Below, piece by piece: positions 58,416 to 64,000 of a stretch of DNA of 64,000 bases. Position 1 is the stretch's first letter. Each line of letters begins with the position of its first letter. The position numbers and the translations under genes were made by a program. Location of the stretch: the NCBI RefSeq assembly GCF_002975275.1, contig NZ_PCOQ01000003.1, forward strand, positions 1-64,000, read 5' to 3'. Below the pieces are notes generated by a model that worked only from the letters and a program-made list of their open reading frames with translations, made no database searches and was not told where the DNA came from. The stretch comes from Achromobacter sp. MYb9. Its GTDB lineage: Bacteria; Pseudomonadota; Gammaproteobacteria; Burkholderiales; Burkholderiaceae_B.

Positions 58416-59297
58416 TCAAATCGCGCAGGATGCTACCCAAAGGCGAAACTGCGAGAGCTCGGGCGATGGCTGCCTATAGTCCTCCGGCGGCAGGACGAAG
58501 TAATAGGTCTGCGCGTCCAGATCCACGCTTAGATCGAACGGTGCGACCAGACGCCCTTCGTCCAGTTCTTTCTGCACGAGGGTCTTTTGCGCGATGGCAA
58601 CGCCAAACCCCTCCAGCGCGGCTTCATAGGCCAATGCCGACGATTCGTAGCGCAGGCCGCGCGAGACATCGATCTCTGCCAGGCCGGCCGCCCGTAGCCA
58701 GATCTCCCAATAGTCGGGGCGTGCCAGCGTATGCAGCAGGATTTCGCGCTTCAGATCGGCGGGCCTGCGCAGGCGAGCGCCCTTGTCGGGGATACATACC
58801 GGAAGCAACTCATTGACCATCAGCTTGTAGCTGAGCAGGCCGCGCCAGTGGCCGTCTCCCATGCAGATGCCGGCATCCACTTCCTCGCGCTCGAAGTCCG
58901 GTGGATCTACTGACGTATGGAGCTTGACATCGATGTCGGGATATTGGCGATGGAACCCCGAGAGGCGCGGCAGTAACCAGCGCATGGCGACGCTATGCGG
59001 CGCCTTGATGACGAACTGGCGTCGGCGCGAGCGCTCGCCCAGCGCCGACGTCGCGCGTTGCAACCCGCCAAAACAGCGCGCGATATCTGCGTGATACGCC
59101 GCGCCAATCGGCGTGAGCACGATGCGGCGGTGCTGGCGAAAGAACAGCCGCAGCCCCAGGTGTTCTTCAAGCAGGCGGATTTGGCGGCTTACGGCGGCGG
59201 GCGTCACGCTGAGTTCCGTCGCCGCGCCAGTGATGCTGCCCAGGCGGCCCACGACCTCAAAACAGCGCAGCGCGTTCAGCGGGGGCAGGGCAGTCAT
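58416..59297 (-). CDS. LysR-type regulator (GcvA-like) of Bug 4/amidase
   Basis: The 293-residue protein has the GcvA-type start MTALPPLNALRCFEVVGRLG, the helix-turn-helix (ELSVTPAAVSRQIRLLEEHL) and an effector domain with DAGICMGDGHW. It is divergent from the Bug receptor/amidase pair at 59425, 127 bases away, so it should regulate those genes. Converges with the DUF6644 gene. Confidence 0.9.
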   Translation of the reverse strand: MTALPPLNALRCFEVVGRLGSITGAATELSVTPAAVSRQIRLLEEHLGLRLFFRQHRRIVLTPIGAAYHADIARCFGGLQRATSALGERSRRRQFVIKAPHSVAMRWLLPRLSGFHRQYPDIDVKLHTSVDPPDFEREEVDAGICMGDGHWRGLLSYKLMVNELLPVCIPDKGARLRRPADLKREILLHTLARPDYWEIWLRAAGLAEIDVSRGLRYESSALAYEAALEGFGVAIAQKTLVQKELDEGRLVAPFDLSVDLDAQTYYFVLPPEDYRQPSPELSQFRLWVASCAI

Positions 59298-59424
59298 TTC
59301 AGAGTTTCGATTAACAATAAGTTAAGTGTGCCATAGATAAAGTCGTTTGAACCATGGCCCGCGAAAGCCCAAGATGGCACGGCCGCTTGTCTTCGCGGCC
59401 AAGAACAACCACAAGGGGAAATCC

Positions 59425-60408
59425 ATGTCCAAAACGCTGGTTCGATTGATCGGAATCGCTGCCTTTTGCGGCGCCGCGGTGTTGGGCTGGCCTGCTTCCG
59501 CCGCCGACTATCCGCAGCGCCCCGTCAGCATCGTGGTGCCGACCACGCCAGGAGGCACTGCCGACATCCTGGCTCGACTGATCGGCCCCAGGCTCGCGCA
59601 ACGCTGGGGCCAGGCCGTCGTGGTCGAAAACAAGCCCGGCGCGGGCACGCTCATCGGCTCCGACTATGTTGTCCGAGCGAAACCGGACGGCTACACCTTG
59701 ATGCTGACTTTCAATGAACTGGCCACGCTGCCTGCCTTGAATCCCAACGCCAAGCTGGATGTAGAGAATGGGTTGGCGCGGATCGGCAAGATCGGCAGCC
59801 TGCCGGTGCTGATCCTGACCCGCCCTGGCATCGACGATCCCGATCTGCGCACGCTGATCGAACGTTTTCGCGCCAGTCCGGGTCGATACACCTATGCCTC
59901 CAATGGCTCAGGATCTTCGCTGCAGCTGTTCTCCGAGATATTCAAGCGCGAGGCCGGCGTAGACGTAATGCACGTGCCTTATCGGGGCGCGCTTGAGGCT
60001 TCGATGGCAGCCATCGGCGGCGAAGTCGACCTGTTGGTGCAATTCGCCTCGGGCAACGTCATCAACCATGTGAAGGGCGGCAAGCTCAGGGCCTATGCCG
60101 TGGCGTCTGCGCAGAGGCTGGATGCCTTGCCCGACGTCCCCACCGCCGCCGAGGCCGGTCTGCCCGAGCTTCGCTTGGAGGCCTGGTACGGCTTGTTCGC
60201 GCCCGCCGGCCTGCCGGACGATCTCAAGCAAAAAATCAACCGTGACTTGAACGACGTCCTGGCCGAACCGGGCATTCAGGAACGTTTGAAGGGCGTGAAT
60301 CTGCTGGTGCAACCCAGTTCGCCTTCACAATTTGATGCGTTTTTCCGCGCTGAATACGCTCGATGGGGCGCATTGATCCGTACGCTCGGCATCAAGAGCA
60401 GTGAATAA
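59425..60408 (+). CDS. Bug-family (TctC) periplasmic binding protein 4
   Basis: The 327-residue protein starts MSKTLVRLIGIAAFCGAAVL, cleaves after ASA-ADYP, and shows VVPTTPGGTADILARLIG, VVENKPGAGTLIGSDYV, VPYRGALEASMAAIGGEVDL and GLFAPAGLPDDLK. ATG 59425 follows AAGGGGAA. It is 19 bases ahead of an amidase gene, so the bound ligand is perhaps an amide. The frame runs upstream to 59347 without a signal peptide and is not used. Confidence 0.92.
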   Translation: MSKTLVRLIGIAAFCGAAVLGWPASAADYPQRPVSIVVPTTPGGTADILARLIGPRLAQRWGQAVVVENKPGAGTLIGSDYVVRAKPDGYTLMLTFNELATLPALNPNAKLDVENGLARIGKIGSLPVLILTRPGIDDPDLRTLIERFRASPGRYTYASNGSGSSLQLFSEIFKREAGVDVMHVPYRGALEASMAAIGGEVDLLVQFASGNVINHVKGGKLRAYAVASAQRLDALPDVPTAAEAGLPELRLEAWYGLFAPAGLPDDLKQKINRDLNDVLAEPGIQERLKGVNLLVQPSSPSQFDAFFRAEYARWGALIRTLGIKSSE

Positions 60409-60427
60409 GCCTATCCGGAGACACAAC

Positions 60428-61801
60428 GTGACCTACGATCCCAACACCCATGCCGCGCTGACCTTTCATGATTCCCGCGCCAACTTTGTTGATCGCCGCG
60501 ACAGTCCGCGGGAATATCTCGAACGCTGCCTGAACGTGATTGCCGAGCGCGAAGGCCAGCTCAAGGGCTGGGTGGTAATGAACCCGGCAGGCGCGCGCGC
60601 CGCGGCCGACGCCAGCGCCCGGCGGTACCGCGACGGCCGTCCGCTCTCGGCTATCGACGGCATGCCTGTCGGCATCAAGGATCTGATTGAAACTCGCGAC
60701 ATGCCCACGCAGATGGGCTGCGCTGCCTTTGACGGCAACTTTCCGAAGAATGACAGCGCCGTTGTGCGTGCGCTGCGCGATGCGGGCGCGATCATCCTGG
60801 GAAAGACCGTCACCACAGCGCTGGGCTTTCTCGATCCCGGTCCAACCACCAACGCGTTCGATCCGTTGCGCACGCCGGGCGGTTCGTCGAGCGGCTCGGC
60901 CGCCGTTGTGGGCGCCAACATGGTGCCCATGGCCATCGGCTCGCAACTCGTGGGTTCCGTCCTGCGACCTGCCAGCTTCAATGGCAATTGGGCATTGAAG
61001 CCGACGTTCGGAGCGCTCAATCGGGGCGAGCGACTCGGGCTGAGCCAGGCCCACCTCGGCGTCCATGCCAACTCCGTCGAGGATATGTGGGCAGCGGCTG
61101 CGGAAATTGCGCAGCGCTCGGGTGGGGATCCTGGCCACCCCGGCCTATACGGGCCGCTGCACCCTCCCGCCGCCCAGAAGCCCGGATGCTTGGTCGCGTT
61201 GGAAACCGAGGGTTGGGAGCGTGCGGAACCGGAAGCCCGCCAAGCATTCGAGGCCTGCCTGCAGACGCTGTCCGCGCAAGGCGTGACCATCATTCGGCGC
61301 GGCGACTCGGCGCTGGTCGAGGCGCTGGAGCGCGCTATCTCGCAAGCGGCGCCGCTATCGCTCAAGCTCATCGCCTGGGAGCAACGCTGGTCATTGGCCA
61401 ACCTTGTTGAAAACCATCCCAATACGCTGGGTCCCAGCTTGTTGCGACAACTCGAAAGCGGCCGCGGCATGAGCTTGGCGGAGTACCGCGAATGCTTGCT
61501 GCTGCGGGAGCACGCTCGCCAGTGCCTGGCGGCTCTGGCCACACAATGCGACGCGTTGTTGAGCCTGAACGCCTGCGGGGCGGCGCCCTTGGCGGCAGAC
61601 ATCCGGGACAGCAAGTATCCGACCGGCGACGTCTCGTTTGCCTGCGCCTCATCGCTGCTCGGCGCGCCTGCGATCAACGTACCTGCCATGGCCGTGGATA
61701 GCCTGCCGCTCGGACTACAAGTGTTGGGAATGCCGCATGGGGATGCCAAGATCACCGCCATCGCGACTTGGCTATTTCGGTCCTTGCAACATCGTTTGTG
61801 A
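60428..61801 (+). CDS. Amidase-signature hydrolase 2
   Basis: The 457-residue enzyme has Lys84 (GMPVGIKDLIETR), cis-Ser153 (PGGSSSGSAAVV) and the nucleophile Ser177 in GSQLVGSVLRPASF, where LVGS replaces the usual T-GGS. GTG 60428 follows CCGGAG at seven bases and is preferred over GTG 60401, which overlaps the Bug stop. It likely hydrolyses the amide bound by Bug 4. The gap 61802-62069 behind it shows no feature. Confidence 0.9.
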   Translation: MTYDPNTHAALTFHDSRANFVDRRDSPREYLERCLNVIAEREGQLKGWVVMNPAGARAAADASARRYRDGRPLSAIDGMPVGIKDLIETRDMPTQMGCAAFDGNFPKNDSAVVRALRDAGAIILGKTVTTALGFLDPGPTTNAFDPLRTPGGSSSGSAAVVGANMVPMAIGSQLVGSVLRPASFNGNWALKPTFGALNRGERLGLSQAHLGVHANSVEDMWAAAAEIAQRSGGDPGHPGLYGPLHPPAAQKPGCLVALETEGWERAEPEARQAFEACLQTLSAQGVTIIRRGDSALVEALERAISQAAPLSLKLIAWEQRWSLANLVENHPNTLGPSLLRQLESGRGMSLAEYRECLLLREHARQCLAALATQCDALLSLNACGAAPLAADIRDSKYPTGDVSFACASSLLGAPAINVPAMAVDSLPLGLQVLGMPHGDAKITAIATWLFRSLQHRL

Positions 61802-62069
61802 TCCGCCGTCCGCCGGCAGAGCGGCGCGTGCAAGTCGAATCGGAGGAAGCGGCCGAATTTGCAACTCGGCCTGCTTTACTCTGCGCGACTGCCCCTGCGG
61901 TCTGCGGCAGCCCTGGCAGCGAAATTGAGCGAAGCCCGGTCGAGCCGTATGTTCACAGTCGCATGACAATTGAGATGTGAGGACGCTGAGCCTTTACCCG
62001 CACACCCTTCCTCGATGCCTGCTCCCGACCCGAAGCAGTCCTTCGACTCTCCCGAAAGCAGTCATTCGA

Positions 62070-62480
62070 TTAGAGGCTCATCGAAAGGAAGAGACGCTTC
62101 CCTTGGCTCGTCGCTTCCCGAGCAAACTTAGTCAAAGCTTCAACAAGCGGCTCGATGGCCGGCCCATCGGCGCCCATGTGCACCATTTCGTCATGTTTGG
62201 CCCAGACAGCCGATATGCCTGGAATGGCTTCTGACTGCGCGGCTGAAAGCCTGCGCACAAAGTCCTCTGGGAACTCGAAGACCCATCGCTCTTGCGTGTG
62301 CGCACGAAGGTGCTTTTCGCCTTCAAATTCTGTCGCGGTCGTTCCGCCGAGCGCGGACCATAGTCCGGCCAGCACCATGTTGTCCAAAGCTTTGAACTTC
62401 AAGATTGGCCAGTTGGCCGACTCGCCAGAGAGAATCGCGGGGATGTCTTCAGTAGAGGCAACCAGGATATCTGTAAGCAT
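62070..62480 (-). CDS. Unrecognised conserved-looking cytoplasmic protein
   Basis: The 136-residue protein starts MLTDILVASTEDIPAILSGE and has a helical C-terminus rich in Glu, Ala and Lys (LVEALTKFAREATSQGKRLF). There is no signal peptide or membrane helix. The pattern WPILKFKALDNMVLAGLWSA hints at a small soluble family often found as orphan genes, but I cannot name it. GC is lower than in neighbouring catabolic genes, so it may be acquired. Confidence 0.55.
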   Translation of the reverse strand: MLTDILVASTEDIPAILSGESANWPILKFKALDNMVLAGLWSALGGTTATEFEGEKHLRAHTQERWVFEFPEDFVRRLSAAQSEAIPGISAVWAKHDEMVHMGADGPAIEPLVEALTKFAREATSQGKRLFLSMSL

Positions 62481-62950
62481 GTTCAGTGAACCCTAATTTG
62501 TTTGGATGGTAGTGCCGTCGCATTTGACCCGAAGTGGGATGTGCTCGCACGCTGACTGTGTCTGAATGGCTTCTGCGTTTAGAGGGCAAGATAGCATCCG
62601 GCAAGCGACGGGCGTTATTCGCGCGACACGAGGGGTGTCAGATGCCCACAACGCAAGCCGGCATTGCGATCTTGGCGAATAGCAATGCCCTGCGCGCACC
62701 TAAATTCCGGTACTACCCCTCTGGCACAAATAGCTCTTGAATGCGTTTTACACACCATACGGACCCCGATCTCCTGCGACCGTGCCTGGCCGAAGGAGGC
62801 CATCGTGAACGTCCGCTCCGACCCGAAGCGGTCTCGCCCATCGGGGCAGATTCGCGGTTCTCCCGGCACTGCACCGGTGGTGCATGTTTGTGGTTCTGTG
62901 GTGATTATGTCAGCAGTAAGTCCGTGATCGGCACCGCAAACATGAGTGGA
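62481..62950. other. Intergenic stretch without an identified gene
   Basis: No frame here looks protein-like on either strand, and I see no repeat, tRNA or transposase remnant. Base composition is mixed. It lies between two leftward genes, the LysR gene and the small unknown gene, so a promoter for the latter is expected near 62481-62560, but I could not mark it. Confidence 0.4.
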
Positions 62951-63904
62951 CTAATCGAGCATTCCTTGGCTGCCAAGCTCAATCAGCTCGTCAACGACAT
63001 AACGGATCTTGGGGCGAAGGTGAGAGGCAGCTGGCCATACGGCATAGACTTCGATCAGATCCTGGGTACAGTCATCAAGCACCGTCACCAACGAGCCAGC
63101 ATCAAGGTGTTCCTGCAATAGCGACAATGGCATCTGGCATAAGCCCAGACCTGCAATGGCAGCATCAATGATCGCGATCCCGTCGTCAATCTGGTGTGTG
63201 GGCGGAGGCACGAAACGCGATGGAACGCCATGAATATTGACCCGCCAGGACAGCGGCTGTCCGGAGCGGTACCCGACGATGCCATGATGGTTCTGCACTT
63301 CATCAAGATGTTGGGGAGGTGGATTCTGTCGCAGGTAGGTCGGAGAAGCGCAGATCGCCCATCTTTGCGCCGTCAACCGTCGCGCTACCAATCCCGTGGA
63401 ATCTTTGGGATCCCCGAAGCGGATGGCTAGATCGATACCCTCTTCGATAGGGTCGACAAGCCGGTCGGTGAAGGTGAGCGTGAACTCTAGCGCTGGGTAC
63501 TTACGTCCGATCTTTAGCAGAATCGGCAACATGACCTTTCGGCCAAACGCCACCGGCATGTCGATTCGCAGTCGCCCCGAGGGGTTTTTACCCCCCGATG
63601 TGAGCGCAGCCTCGGCCGCAGTGATTTCGTTTAGAGCGGCGGAGCAGGCGGCGAAGTAAGCCTGCCCATCGGCTGACAAGGTGAGCTTGCGCGTGGTGCG
63701 ATGGAAGAGCTTTACGCCCAGCCGCTCTTCCAGCCTGGCAATTGATTTACCCACTGCGGACTTGGAAATCCCGAGCCGCTCTGCGGCCTCAGTAAAGCTC
63801 ACCGATTGAGCAGAAACCACGAATGTCGCGATGCCACTGAGTGGCTCCAGAGGAAGCATAAAAAAGCCCATATTGTTGACAAAAACTCTACAGACATACT
63901 CCAT
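62951..63904 (-). CDS. LysR-type regulator at the window end
   Basis: The 317-residue frame has its helix-turn-helix around FVVSAQSVSFTEAAERLGIS and KSAVGKSIARLEERLGVKLF, in the DhaR/CrgA-like branch that often regulates divergent oxidoreductases. The first 15 residues (MEYVCRVFVNNMGFF) look unlike the family, so ATG 63859 (MLPLEPLSG) or 63871 is likelier than 63904. Its target probably lies beyond 64000, in divergent orientation; 63905-64000 has no gene but an AT-rich segment with TTGACA on the leftward strand. Confidence 0.88.
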   Translation of the reverse strand: MEYVCRVFVNNMGFFMLPLEPLSGIATFVVSAQSVSFTEAAERLGISKSAVGKSIARLEERLGVKLFHRTTRKLTLSADGQAYFAACSAALNEITAAEAALTSGGKNPSGRLRIDMPVAFGRKVMLPILLKIGRKYPALEFTLTFTDRLVDPIEEGIDLAIRFGDPKDSTGLVARRLTAQRWAICASPTYLRQNPPPQHLDEVQNHHGIVGYRSGQPLSWRVNIHGVPSRFVPPPTHQIDDGIAIIDAAIAGLGLCQMPLSLLQEHLDAGSLVTVLDDCTQDLIEVYAVWPAASHLRPKIRYVVDELIELGSQGMLD

Positions 63905-64000
63905 AGAAGGAGTTTATCAATCTATATGTCAACTTTAACATTCGCCCTGAGTTGCATAACAACTGCATCAGAGTGCCAGATTTTTGACGACCGACGTCAC

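Noticed and set aside
1..64000. CRISPR arrays, tRNA or rRNA genes, prophage
   Set aside because: No regularly spaced repeats, cloverleaf-like sequence, rRNA stretch or phage structural genes seen on reading both strands.

Overview
The window is GC-rich DNA from a betaproteobacterium, most likely an Alcaligenaceae member (Achromobacter/Bordetella-like). Grounds: four orphan tripartite-tricarboxylate (Bug/TctC) binding proteins, six LysR regulators, many small catabolic operons with their own transport genes, and the general codon style. This placement is inference; there is no rRNA or core marker gene here. I see no tRNA, rRNA, CRISPR array or complete mobile element.

Layout. 1-2.6 kb: a worn segment with an LprI-like secreted protein, IS21-like terminal repeats, a PepSY membrane-protein fragment and a small secreted protein. 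2.7-13.1 kb: an 11-gene leftward operon (FadR-type GntR, two nitrate/sulfonate-type ABC importers, acyl-CoA ligase, hotdog thioesterase, MDR oxidoreductase, BAAT-type acyl-CoA hydrolase). 13.3-17.1 kb: a scarred accessory stretch (truncated solute-binding-protein leader, second LprI-like protein, IS5-type transposase remnant, orphan Imm11-like immunity protein, NmrA-like reductase, gamma-glutamyltransferase fragment). 17.2-26.6 kb: GGT/serine hydrolase/Bug set with LysR, a second Bug/LysR pair, then RraA-like protein and amidase, leading into a DctPQM TRAP transporter (to 29.6 kb). 29.6-33.7 kb: MFS transporter, SDR, FAH-family hydrolase and LysR. 33.8-37.9 kb: FecI/FecR/TonB-receptor iron cell-surface-signalling set. 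38.1-46.7 kb: seven-gene operon combining sugar-type enzymes with CoA enzymes and a leaderless binding protein, controlled by a divergent LacI regulator. 46.8-56.2 kb: six translationally coupled genes (HyuA, HyuB, ThDP enzyme, HcnABC/opine-oxidase-like trio) behind a LysR gene. 56.3-61.8 kb: Bug receptor, DUF6152/DUF6644 pair, LysR, Bug receptor and amidase. 62-64 kb: lower-GC end with an unrecognised small protein and a LysR gene.

The window reads as a series of scavenging modules: each couples uptake or ligand capture to a few enzymes and a local regulator. The two most unusual are the LacI-controlled sugar/CoA hybrid operon (38.1-45.4 kb) and the hydantoinase/ThDP/opine-oxidase operon (46.8-55.1 kb). 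Neither can be given a substrate from sequence alone. Two enzymes also lack a canonical catalytic residue: the RraA-like protein (Thr for Arg) and the enoyl-CoA hydratase-like protein (Leu for the second Glu).
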